This document shows, in pieces, positions 1 through 7,097 of a stretch of 9,185 bases of DNA. The notes beneath the pieces are model-generated. The model did no database searches, had not been told where the DNA came from, and saw only the letters and a list, made by a program, of their open reading frames with translations. A program made the position numbers and the translations under genes. The stretch's first letter is position 1. Every line of letters begins with the position of its first letter. This DNA is from Nanobdellota archaeon (GTDB lineage Archaea; Nanobdellota; Nanobdellia; Woesearchaeales; JAUYGA01): assembly GCA_030690755.1 (NCBI GenBank), contig JAUYGA010000009.1, positions 1-9,185 of the forward strand. The letters run 5' to 3'.

Positions 1-959
1 AGGTATATTGTTTTTGCCTGTTTTATGTATTCAGCATATTTGTTTGCAGTTTTTTTGCCAATGTCTTTTGTTATTGCGTTTGTCGGCAGTTCATTTAGCA
101 TGAGTTCTTTTCTTTCATTGTTCTCTTCAATTGCTAAGTCAAAGGGATATTCAAAAAGGTCTGGGGCTTTTTTCATCAGTTCTTTTATTTCCGGAAGTAA
201 TGTATCAAGGCCTTTTTCTTTCATGAATTTTTCTTTTTCTCCGAGGTGTATTCCTTTAGCCATGAGGCATAGTTCTCCTAAAACTCCGCATGTCAGTATC
301 TTAAACACATTTCCTGTTTTTACTGAATATTTTATCAATGAGAGATAATCGTCTATTTTTGCCCCTCCAAGAATCATAACATAAGGATGCTCTGCATTCT
401 GCGCTGCTTTTGCGACATTCTCGATTTCTGCTTCCATCACTTTGCCGGCGATATTTGGTATGTTCATGAAACCGACAACTGATGCTTGCGATCTGTGAGC
501 TACAGAAAATGCATCTAGGACAAAATAGTCTGCCAATGGTTCGAGGTTTTTGACAAAGTCTGTTTTATGGTGTTCAATAGCATCAACTTTTGCAGTCTCT
601 TCGTTTATGCTTCTTACATTTTTCAGCATGACTGCTTGGCCTGGGAGGAGCGCTTTTATTGCTGTCTTTGCTTTATCTCCATAGAGGTCGTTGACATAGT
701 TTATTGTTTTGCCTGTAAGCTCCGATATTAGCTGGCAGTGTTTGTCAAGTTCTGTGTAATCTTTGTCACCTAGTCTTCCTTGATGCGCCAAGATGACAAG
801 TTTTGCGCCATTGTTCATCAGTTCAGCGATAGTATCAGAATGAGCAATCATCCTCTCGCTTGTTTCCAGCCGGCCATTGATAATTGTGCTGTTTAAATCC
901 ACCCTTAGAATTACTGTTTTATTCTTGAAATTAAATTTGTTGAGTTTAAGATAATCCAT
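1..959 (-). CDS. pgk: Phosphoglycerate kinase, 3' end cut by the left window edge
   Basis: PGK transfers phosphate between 1,3-bisphosphoglycerate and ADP in the cytoplasm, in lower glycolysis/gluconeogenesis. The frame is open from an ATG at 957-959 to the left edge and gives 319 residues. The family is usually about 400-415, so the C-terminal part of the nucleotide-binding domain is missing. Family motifs are present in order: VILRVDLN (R19, D21, N23), SERM (R36), LAHQGR (H59-R62), NVR (R116), DAFSVAHRSQ (R156), and ILGGAKIDD at about 196-204, where the hinge and nucleotide domain begin. LAHQGR with DKDYT looks like the archaeal branch, where bacterial enzymes usually have SHLGRP. The start is supported by GAGG five bases upstream. 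The gene follows pcp by 50 bases and is probably cotranscribed with it. No frameshift is seen. The family assignment is near certain. Confidence 0.96.
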   Translation of the reverse strand, partial: MDYLKLNKFNFKNKTVILRVDLNSTIINGRLETSERMIAHSDTIAELMNNGAKLVILAHQGRLGDKDYTELDKHCQLISELTGKTINYVNDLYGDKAKTAIKALLPGQAVMLKNVRSINEETAKVDAIEHHKTDFVKNLEPLADYFVLDAFSVAHRSQASVVGFMNIPNIAGKVMEAEIENVAKAAQNAEHPYVMILGGAKIDDYLSLIKYSVKTGNVFKILTCGVLGELCLMAKGIHLGEKEKFMKEKGLDTLLPEIKELMKKAPDLFEYPFDLAIEENNERKELMLNELPTNAITKDIGKKTANKYAEYIKQAKTIY

Positions 960-964
960 TTCAG

Positions 965-968
965 CCTC
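965..968 (-). promoter_or_regulatory. Shine-Dalgarno of pgk
   Basis: GAGG on the minus strand lies five bases before the pgk ATG and fixes that start. The 50-base gap to pcp also holds an A/T-rich stretch (GATAAAATAAAC) that could be a weak internal TATA box, so pgk may have some independent transcription. The latter is inference. Confidence 0.7.
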
Positions 969-1009
969 TTTTTTTTATCTGCCTTATCTTTGTTTATTTT
1001 ATCAGGATG

Positions 1010-1633
1010 TTAGCATGAATTTGCCATGCCGATTAATAATGTTTCAATACCTTCTTTTAAATCTTCTTTTTTTACTGTGACTTTGTTTTGTTCTAAATTT
1101 ATTCGGTCGAGGTAATCGTCTGTCCAGGGTGTATGAAGGAACGCATTTTTTATCTGCAAACCTCGATCATGGATTCTTCCTGATGTTAAGTATAACAATG
1201 AATTGCATATAAAGCCTTCTGCGTCATAAGATATGTCAACACTAAAACCCTCGCTTTCAAATTCTTTTGCTAATCTTGCTGTATCGCAATTTGTTCTGTA
1301 CTCAGGTTTTCCGCCTATGATGATTTGCGCATTCTCAGGTTTTTTGTCATCAGCGTCAGGATACTTTCCATTCATTATATTTTTTCCAACTGCTTCAAGC
1401 CTAAATCTAGGTATGCTTGATGATAAACCTGCGCTGAGAATCAGATCAGGAGAAAACTCATCAATTTGTTTGGACAATTTTTCAAATGCTCCATAATAAG
1501 CGCAAGGGAGGACTAAACCGATTATTTCAATGCCTCTAAGATTTGTTCCATCATATTCTTTTGCAATGTCTTGAGTGGGATTAAATTTGTATGGGCCAAA
1601 TGGTTCAAATCCTGTTAATATTGCTCTCTTCAT
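1010..1633 (-). CDS. pcp: Pyrrolidone-carboxylate peptidase (pyroglutamyl peptidase I, family C15)
   Basis: This cysteine peptidase removes N-terminal pyroglutamate from peptides, normally in the cytoplasm. The 207-residue length is typical of the family. Seen in the sequence: the N-terminal LTGFEPFG motif with NPT at 18-20, a Glu in RLEAVGKN (E80), the catalytic Cys in GFICNSLLY (C143), and the catalytic His in FLHTPW (H167). Together they form an intact Glu-Cys-His triad with family-like spacing. The ATG overlaps the stop of the upstream M20 gene in an ATGA, and there is no clear Shine-Dalgarno, so translation is probably coupled. Next to a second peptidase, it suggests peptide salvage, clearing pyroglutamate-capped peptides that other peptidases cannot open. 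Function is assigned with high confidence; the physiological role is inferred. Confidence 0.95.
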   Translation of the reverse strand: MKRAILTGFEPFGPYKFNPTQDIAKEYDGTNLRGIEIIGLVLPCAYYGAFEKLSKQIDEFSPDLILSAGLSSSIPRFRLEAVGKNIMNGKYPDADDKKPENAQIIIGGKPEYRTNCDTARLAKEFESEGFSVDISYDAEGFICNSLLYLTSGRIHDRGLQIKNAFLHTPWTDDYLDRINLEQNKVTVKKEDLKEGIETLLIGMANSC

Positions 1634-2835
1634 TTTTTGTTTAATTCTTGGTCTAACATTGTGTAAATCAGGATTTTGGTATTATCGAAAATTGAGTCGA
1701 TATAAACAAATTCATCGTCGCCGTGTAAATTCTCGCCTCTTGCGCAATATGCGATACAGTCAATTTTTGCATTATTCACAAAAAAGCGCATATCTAAGAA
1801 TCCTGAGATCATTGTGAATGAAGGGGTTTTTCTTTTTACTTTTTTTACTGCATCAAAAAACACTTTTCCGATTCTTGAATTTTTATCAGTGCTTGCAGGT
1901 TCTGCTTCTAACAGGGTTTTTATCTTGATTTTATACTCAGGATTATTTTTTTTGAAGGTATCAATCATTTTATTGATTTGAGTTTTAGCATCGCTTATTT
2001 TTTCTTCAGGAATGATTCTTCGGTCAATTGTGAAGCTGAATTCGCCAGGGATTGTATTGAATTTGTTTCCTCCTATTGTTACTCCTCCAAGAACAATAGT
2101 TGGAGATTTTGTAATTTCATCCTCAGTCTCGCATTTTGATTTTATTTTTGTAAGCTTATCATTTAATGAGTTTAGCTCTCCCGCCAATTTGCATGCGCCT
2201 GTGAATGCATTTATACCCCTGCTTGGCCACGCTGCATGAGCGGATTTTCCAATAACTGTAATTTCCAAAGCAAGAACTCCTTTGTGAGCATTTGTGATTT
2301 GATTCACTCCATCAAGCACTAATGCATAATCTGGTTTGATTAATTTATTTTTTACTAAAAAGCCTAATCCATCTATTCCGCCGCTTTCTTCGTCGCATGT
2401 GAAAGAGAGTTCGATGTTGCACGCTGGCCTGATATTTAACTCTTTGAGAATTTTAATGGAATAGACCATTATCGCTAAACCTGACTTCATATCTTGGCTT
2501 CCTCTTCCAAAAAGTTTGTTTCCTTCTATTTCAGGGATGAATGGATTGTGTTTCCAGTTGGTGGTTATTGGAACAACATCGTAATGACCATTGATGTGCA
2601 GGGTTTTTTTAGCGCCAACATTCCATTTAGCGACGAGATTCGGCTTATCATTTTTAGAATAAATTTTAATTTCCAAATCTGAATCAAGTTCCTTTTTAAT
2701 TAAGCCTACAATTTTGTCATAGTTTTCACCAGGAGGGTTTTGCGTAGGTATTTTAATAAGTTCTTTTGTAAACTGAAGAATTTTCTCTTTTTGTTTTTCA
2801 ATTTTTCCGGAAATCTGATTTTCTAGGTGGTTCAT
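1630..2835 (-). CDS. M20-family metallopeptidase (ArgE/DapE/carboxypeptidase type)
   Basis: This is a zinc-dependent amidohydrolase or exopeptidase of family M20. The 401 residues carry a complete two-metal site: GHYDVVP (H84, with D86), GRGSQDMKSG (bridging D115), CDEESGG (catalytic E149, metal E150), LVLDG (D175) and NLHGDDE (H371). The dimerisation/lid domain runs from about 185 to 300 and includes GKSAHAAWP (H200). Members hydrolyse N-acyl-amino acids (ArgE), succinyl-diaminopimelate (DapE) or dipeptides, and the sequence alone does not separate these. Because pcp follows and no arginine or lysine gene is visible, a peptide or acyl-amino-acid hydrolase is my preferred reading. The ATG overlaps the stop of the DUF362 gene in an ATGA. 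A GGGAG lies only two bases before it, which favours coupled translation. The fold is certain and the substrate open. Confidence 0.93.
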   Translation of the reverse strand: MNHLENQISGKIEKQKEKILQFTKELIKIPTQNPPGENYDKIVGLIKKELDSDLEIKIYSKNDKPNLVAKWNVGAKKTLHINGHYDVVPITTNWKHNPFIPEIEGNKLFGRGSQDMKSGLAIMVYSIKILKELNIRPACNIELSFTCDEESGGIDGLGFLVKNKLIKPDYALVLDGVNQITNAHKGVLALEITVIGKSAHAAWPSRGINAFTGACKLAGELNSLNDKLTKIKSKCETEDEITKSPTIVLGGVTIGGNKFNTIPGEFSFTIDRRIIPEEKISDAKTQINKMIDTFKKNNPEYKIKIKTLLEAEPASTDKNSRIGKVFFDAVKKVKRKTPSFTMISGFLDMRFFVNNAKIDCIAYCARGENLHGDDEFVYIDSIFDNTKILIYTMLDQELNKK

Positions 2836-4013
2836 TCTCCCATGATTCTGTTTTTTATCTTTATTAATGTTTTGGCCAGTTTGGATTGTTCCAATGTTAT
2901 TGCGTCATAGGGGCAGATTTCTGAGCAGCAGTAGCACATTATGCATTCTTTCTTGTTGATGCAGACCTTTTTTTTGTTCTTGTCAAAGCTCATTGCTTTC
3001 GGAGGACAAATTTTTACGCATGCCTGGCATCTTTTGCATTTTTCTTGATGGATGAAAGGTCGTTTTGCGACTATTTTGAAAAAGAACGGCGCAATTATTG
3101 GGATTATTCCGCCTATTGATGAATTTGCTTTTTTGAAGTTGATTTTCACGTCTTTTATTTTTTCTCCAACAGTTTCGATTTCTCCGACGAGATTTCTTTC
3201 TTTTCCGAATTTGTTTGTCAAAACTTCATCATCTTTGAAGCACATTATCTCTGCTGCGACAATGTCTGCTGCTAGCGCATTTTCAGAGCAGATTATCAGA
3301 TTGCTTTTCTTTGGCCTTCCAGCAGTTCCAGGCCCTTCTCCTTCAAGGCCGATTATGCCGTCTATTATGTTGAGGTTCATGTTTGGGATTGTTTGGTAGA
3401 TGTCAAGAATCATCTTTGAGAATTTCTGTTCATTTTTTCCAACAACATGATATGTTGGTTTTTGTCCGCCTGGCACAAAACCGAATGTGTTTTTCACAGC
3501 GCCGGTATATCTTACGAGAGAATGTGTTTTCATCTTAGGCAGATTAACAATAAGGTCATAATCATTGAGTTGTTTTGGCAGTCTTACTTTTTTCAAGACC
3601 TCATTTTTTTCATTATGCCATTCTTTTGCGTCATTTGAAAGGAAATGGACAACTTTTGCTCCTGCCTTTTCAGCTGCGCTCTGTATGCCTGTTTTTTTGA
3701 ATGAATCTGAAAGCTTTATCCCAAATGGGTTGAACGATTCTCCAACATCAACTTCTGCGTCTGCTTCCTTGAATATCTTCGCGACAGAAAACACAATCTC
3801 TGGGTGTGTTGTTATTGCTTTGCTTGGATGGTATGAACCAAGAATGTTTGGTTTTATCAGCACTTTCTTGTTTTTGTATTTCTTTGTTTCAAAGCCTATA
3901 TTTTCAAGGCTTTGTTTTATCGCTTTTGCCACGCTGGCCTTATCATAAGAGCTGCATCTTACTATAGATACTTTTATTTTTTGCTTTGAGTCCATTTTTA
4001 ATTTTTGTTTCAT
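2832..4013 (-). CDS. DUF362 protein with C-terminal 2x[4Fe-4S] ferredoxin domain
   Basis: The 393-residue protein has an N-terminal DUF362 domain (about 13-300). Recognisable stretches are VLIKPNILG near 51-59, DLIVNLPKMKTHS near 153-164, GAVKNTFG near 171-178, and DGIIGLEGEGPG near 218-229. A bacterial-type ferredoxin domain follows, with two CxxCxxCxxxCP clusters: C326-C329-C332-C336 and C357-C360-C363-C367. Each can hold a [4Fe-4S] centre. DUF362 proteins are common in anaerobes and are often annotated as iron-sulfur proteins, but the reaction is not established, so I name no function. A short hydrophobic stretch (about 299-315) joins the domains. It is the first gene of the peptidase/pgk cluster. 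The ATG at 4013 has no Shine-Dalgarno but sits 26 bases from a TATA box, so it is probably leaderless. A second in-frame ATG at 3995 is less likely. Confidence 0.92.
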   Translation of the reverse strand: MKQKLKMDSKQKIKVSIVRCSSYDKASVAKAIKQSLENIGFETKKYKNKKVLIKPNILGSYHPSKAITTHPEIVFSVAKIFKEADAEVDVGESFNPFGIKLSDSFKKTGIQSAAEKAGAKVVHFLSNDAKEWHNEKNEVLKKVRLPKQLNDYDLIVNLPKMKTHSLVRYTGAVKNTFGFVPGGQKPTYHVVGKNEQKFSKMILDIYQTIPNMNLNIIDGIIGLEGEGPGTAGRPKKSNLIICSENALAADIVAAEIMCFKDDEVLTNKFGKERNLVGEIETVGEKIKDVKINFKKANSSIGGIIPIIAPFFFKIVAKRPFIHQEKCKRCQACVKICPPKAMSFDKNKKKVCINKKECIMCYCCSEICPYDAITLEQSKLAKTLIKIKNRIMGE

Positions 4014-4035
4014 TAGAAATGATATCTTTAGTTTG

Positions 4036-4043
4036 TTTAATAA
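4036..4043 (-). promoter_or_regulatory. TATA box of the DUF362-M20-pcp-pgk unit (leaderless)
   Basis: TTATTAAA on the minus strand is preceded by an A-rich BRE-like AAAAAG. Its centre lies about 26 bases before the A of the DUF362 ATG. That is the normal archaeal TATA-to-start-site distance, so transcription should begin at or next to the ATG. This agrees with the lack of a Shine-Dalgarno. Confidence 0.6.
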
Positions 4044-4072
4044 CTTTTTGAGAATTAGAATGCTAATCTATC

Positions 4073-4206
4073 ATATGTGCATAGCATCTTCAAAATTCTA
4101 GATGTGGTTGTTGATGGAGCTGTTTCCCCGTAGGGGCCATCCCCCAACAACGCTCATCGATATTTTTTGGTCAAGGAATTTTGACCTTATGATGCTATGC
4201 ACATAT
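4073..4206. repeat. 134-base imperfect palindrome: MITE-like element or structured RNA
   Basis: Ends form a perfect 16-bp inverted repeat, ATATGTGCATAGCATC at 4073-4088 and its complement at 4191-4206. Stems nest inside: TCAAAATTC 4090-4098 with 4176-4184; GATG 4101-4104 with 4155-4158; GTTGTTG 4107-4113 with 4145-4151; ATGG 4114-4117 with 4137-4140; CCCC 4126-4129 with GGGG 4133-4136. A local hairpin (GGTCAA 4169-4174 with TTGACC 4181-4186) competes with the second stem. C4 and G4 tracts stand out in AT-rich surroundings. TCTATCA occurs directly at 4067-4073 and at 4209-4215, like a target-site duplication. The element starts 10 bases past the M23 stop and ends about 30 bases before the DUF362 TATA box. 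No ORF or known RNA motif is seen. It may be a non-autonomous mobile element, a structured RNA, or the 3' end of the M23 transcript. Confidence 0.85.
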
Positions 4207-4216
4207 ATTCTATCAG

Positions 4217-6799
4217 CTAATTTTTAACATGGTCGAAAAAATGTTCATATTTTTGTGTTTCTTCTTTCTTGAATTTTATCAGGTTTTTGATGTATTTTTC
4301 TGCTTCAAAAACTGCTTTTTTGCTGACAAATTCATTTTCAGTAAGCCAATCAGGCACAGTTGTCATTGCATTATCTCGCAGATATGATTCATATGTTGGC
4401 GGTCCTGCCATTATTTTTAATGCTTTGAATGGGTTTACTGGCCTTCCTTGAGGGTCTCTTATTTCATAATGTAAATATCCTATTTTCGGATTATCTGATT
4501 TTTCCATGCCAATCAAATCTTGCCCTCTCATGACTTTTTCTCCTTCTTTTACTACGTAGCTGTCCTTTTTGCCGTGCGAATATATTGTTGTATATCCATT
4601 TTCGTGCAGTATTATTACTGTCTCGCCGCGTCCTTTGATATTTTTTGCTGCAATGACTATTCCGCTTTCTACCGAGGAGACTACATCTCCATTCTTTCCT
4701 TTTATATCTATTCCTTTGTGGTCAACCATGCAGTCTTTAGGGTTTTTTCCAAGGTAATCTGTTCTCTTGCATTCGCCAGGTCTGTGGGGGTCAGGTTGTT
4801 TTCCCATCATACCTGTGACGTTAGAACTCCAATTTTCTAAAGGATATTTTGAATAATCTTCTATTTTATGATCTCTTGCATCCAGGTATTCCATTTCCAA
4901 GTCAATGAATTCTGATCTTGATTCTGATGCTAAGTATTCTTTGTTTCCTCTTGTTCCGGCGATTCTTATATTGCCTGCTCTTTCTGATTCGTCTTTTTGA
5001 AGAATGGTTTTTTTGTTCATCTCGATTGATTGGCTGCTGTTTAGTTTTTTGCTTAATCCTTCGTCATTTTTTTCTTCTAATCTCTGCTGTAAATCTTCTT
5101 GTTGTGATGTATGTTTAACATAATTATTTCTGACATAAGTGCCGCCTTTAAAGACTCCAAATCCAAATGCACATAATAGCGCTGTTGTCAACATACCTCG
5201 TCCTGCTTTTTTTAGTCCATATTTTAATGGTTCAAGGTCAGGCATGCTTGGCAGATTTATTTTTACGCGAGAAAAGTATGTTTTCAGTTCAGAATGGTCG
5301 TTTTGCAGTTCTGTTTCAGATGCAGTTTCTGCATTGCCGGAATTATTCTTTTCATTGGCTCTTTCATAATCGTTGATTGCGTTTTCGATAGTTCTGTAAG
5401 GTGTTTTTATTATTTGGATTGATCTTGCATTGTTTATTGTTTTTGCTATGTTTGAAAAGTAGGTTTTTATGTATGTTTTTGTTTTTGTTGCGGCTTGTTT
5501 GACTTGGTCAGATTTTTTTGAAGCATATGTTGAAATTTGTCCAGGTATTTCTGTTAAAACCAGCGCTTTTGCATATTGGATTTTTTCAGCTGCAGAATTG
5601 GTTATTCGGTTTTTTCCATCAGTCAGGCTTGTTTTTTTATCTGTGATTTTATTTTTTGTCGCGCTTATTGCGTTTTTTATTTTGTCTGCTATTCCCGTAT
5701 ATATTTCTGTATATCTTGTCTCGACGTTTTGTCTGTTTTCATGATATCTTTCAGTCAGAATCTCATAACTTTCACTTATGTATTCAGCGGCTTTTTCTAG
5801 TGTACCTTGTCTGTAGAAATGGGTTCCTTTTGCCAATGCTTCCAGCGAGGCAGTTATATCAGTATCAGATTTATCATTATCAGATTTATTAAAATCAGAT
5901 TGATTAGATGTTGTTGATACAATTTCTTTTAGTATCAGTTCTATTGCTATTTTTTCATTATTGTTTAGTTTGCATTTTGCATTTGAAGAATAGAGTTTTT
6001 TTAGTGAAGTATCAATTTCTGTCTTCTCTTTGGTATTATTGTTAGTGCTGGTTTCATATAGCAGTTTACTTAATGCAGTTATTTCACTTCTTATGTTGTT
6101 TTCAGGGATTGTTCTTTTTAAGAATCCTGTTCTTTCTGTTTTTGCTTCCATCAGCTGGTTGGCAGCATAATAGACGCTGAATTTATTGTTCAACTCAATA
6201 TTTACATTATTGGTATTCTCATTTAGAGAACCATCAGTTCTTTTTTGGTTCATTGCTGATTTAACTGCGCTGAAATATGTTGTGCCAGCCATATTGTTGA
6301 TTTTCATCCTGAATGATTCTTCTAGCTCAGCTATCTGTCTCTCGAGATTGCTGCTTATTGGCTGTCTTTTTTCCTGATATTCTTTTAAATTAGTTTCAAT
6401 CTTGTTTTTATTATCCAGATACGTCATTATTAACTCAGGAATGCTATTTATTCCAAATATCCTTTCGCTCTTGTTTAGCTCTTTGAGTTCTTTTTCAAGA
6501 GGGTTTTCAGAGAATTCTGGTTCTGCAGAAGGGTCTGCATAAGTATTTGCCAGAGCGGTTTGAGTTATATGTTCCTGATTTTTGCGAAGTCTTGTTTTTC
6601 TGGAATTTTTTGATAAAGTGTCAATGAAAAGGACTGAAGCGGCAAGCTTTCCCAATCCATCTCCTCCTTGAGTTTTTTGAGAGGGTTTAGTGGATGTAAA
6701 GATGTGTATTATCTTAACTGGTTCTCTGCTAGAAGCTGAAGTTTTTATGGACTCCTCAGGAGTTCCATCTGTTTCCTCTAAAAGATTTGTGTCCCCCAT
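4217..6799 (-). CDS. Large membrane-anchored protein with C-terminal M23 (LytM-like) domain
   Basis: The 860 residues include: a charged, Ser/Thr/Asn-rich region (1-530) with helical, coiled-coil-like stretches (about 97-165, 365-450) and one TPR-like helix pair (about 321-350); one hydrophobic segment (about 535-550); an acidic linker; and an M23 domain at about 657-795. M23 enzymes are zinc peptidases that cut peptide cross-links in bacterial walls; many relatives are inactive regulators. Zinc ligands H694 and D698 (HKGID) and H777 (LHYEI) are present, as is catalytic H742 (YSHGK). The first His of the usual HxH is Tyr (Y775). C677 and C690 could form an extracellular disulfide. There is no N-terminal signal peptide, so the membrane segment would place the M23 domain outside; this is inferred. 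The only usable start is the ATG at 6799, with a TATA box 26 bases upstream. Fold firm, activity uncertain. Confidence 0.88.
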   Translation of the reverse strand: MGDTNLLEETDGTPEESIKTSASSREPVKIIHIFTSTKPSQKTQGGDGLGKLAASVLFIDTLSKNSRKTRLRKNQEHITQTALANTYADPSAEPEFSENPLEKELKELNKSERIFGINSIPELIMTYLDNKNKIETNLKEYQEKRQPISSNLERQIAELEESFRMKINNMAGTTYFSAVKSAMNQKRTDGSLNENTNNVNIELNNKFSVYYAANQLMEAKTERTGFLKRTIPENNIRSEITALSKLLYETSTNNNTKEKTEIDTSLKKLYSSNAKCKLNNNEKIAIELILKEIVSTTSNQSDFNKSDNDKSDTDITASLEALAKGTHFYRQGTLEKAAEYISESYEILTERYHENRQNVETRYTEIYTGIADKIKNAISATKNKITDKKTSLTDGKNRITNSAAEKIQYAKALVLTEIPGQISTYASKKSDQVKQAATKTKTYIKTYFSNIAKTINNARSIQIIKTPYRTIENAINDYERANEKNNSGNAETASETELQNDHSELKTYFSRVKINLPSMPDLEPLKYGLKKAGRGMLTTALLCAFGFGVFKGGTYVRNNYVKHTSQQEDLQQRLEEKNDEGLSKKLNSSQSIEMNKKTILQKDESERAGNIRIAGTRGNKEYLASESRSEFIDLEMEYLDARDHKIEDYSKYPLENWSSNVTGMMGKQPDPHRPGECKRTDYLGKNPKDCMVDHKGIDIKGKNGDVVSSVESGIVIAAKNIKGRGETVIILHENGYTTIYSHGKKDSYVVKEGEKVMRGQDLIGMEKSDNPKIGYLHYEIRDPQGRPVNPFKALKIMAGPPTYESYLRDNAMTTVPDWLTENEFVSKKAVFEAEKYIKNLIKFKKEETQKYEHFFDHVKN

Positions 6800-6821
6800 G
6801 TTATTTGACTGGCTCTGCCTT

Positions 6822-6829
6822 TTTGTATA
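6822..6829 (-). promoter_or_regulatory. Candidate TATA box for the M23 gene (leaderless)
   Basis: TATACAAA on the minus strand is centred about 26 bases before the M23 ATG, the same geometry as at the DUF362 gene. No Shine-Dalgarno lies just before this ATG, which supports a leaderless transcript. The box is weaker than consensus. Confidence 0.45.
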
Positions 6830-6896
6830 GCTTACCTGTTTGTTTTTGTTTTATCTGGTCCATCGCTCTATTATTACTACTGATAAGTGGGATATA

Positions 6897-6904
6897 TTTA
6901 TAAA
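6897..6904 (-). promoter_or_regulatory. Second candidate TATA box upstream of the M23 gene
   Basis: TTTATAAA followed by TATATCC is a stronger TATA match than the proximal one. It predicts a start near 6874 and a leader of about 75 bases. That leader would hold a 20-codon ORF (ATG at 6861-6863, stop at 6801-6803) ending one base before the M23 ATG. The sequence is nearly symmetric and could also be read on the plus strand, but no plus-strand gene starts nearby. Confidence 0.4.
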
Positions 6905-7034
6905 TGTTTCTTACTTTTCGTCGTGGTAATTTTGTCTGCGTGTTTTTTGTTTTCTTCCTCGAATTACAAAGTGTTTTTGACAATGTGTTTTTGTGAAATT
7001 CCAAGAAATTTTTTTATACAGCTGTCAAACATTT

Positions 7035-7049
7035 GAAAAGTTTTATATA
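7035..7049 (+). promoter_or_regulatory. BRE/TATA promoter of the zinc-finger gene
   Basis: GAAAAG (7035-7040, BRE-like) is followed by TTTATATA (7042-7049). The expected start is near 7072, leaving a leader of roughly 37 bases that contains the Shine-Dalgarno. This gene therefore looks leadered, unlike the two leaderless minus-strand genes. Confidence 0.6.
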
Positions 7050-7097
7050 TTCAAAATCATATTATTTCATTATTGGGCGTATTGAGATGATAATCAT

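Noticed and set aside
25..348. 107-codon plus-strand ORF at the left end
   Set aside because: It is antisense to pgk, whose protein reads through the same bases with all family motifs; the plus-strand frame is a shadow.
4073..4206. Known structured RNA (SRP RNA, RNase P RNA, 5S rRNA, box C/D or H/ACA guide)
   Set aside because: The expected conserved motifs are missing: no SRP helix-8 tetraloop region, no RNase P conserved regions, no 5S core sequence, and no paired C and D boxes. The fold alone is not enough to name a family.
4073..4206. CRISPR repeat or integron attC site
   Set aside because: There is a single palindrome with no repeat-spacer array, no cas or integrase gene in the window, and no proper R/L box arrangement.
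4073..4206. Palindrome as an ordinary terminator of the M23 gene
   Set aside because: Archaeal termination relies on oligo-T tracts, and no T-tract follows the stem on the minus strand. The structure is also much larger than a terminator needs, though a 3' processing role is not excluded.
4520..4840. Hydrophobic plus-strand ORFs inside the M23 gene
   Set aside because: They are antisense to the M23 domain coding sequence. Their Phe/Tyr/Ser-rich make-up is what the complement of Lys/Glu/Asn-rich codons gives.
6801..7004. 67-codon minus-strand ORF with a TTG start upstream of the M23 gene
   Set aside because: It has no Shine-Dalgarno, crosses the divergent promoter region, is simple lysine-rich sequence and has no recognisable domain. 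Only its last 20 codons, from an internal ATG, are kept as a possible leader ORF.
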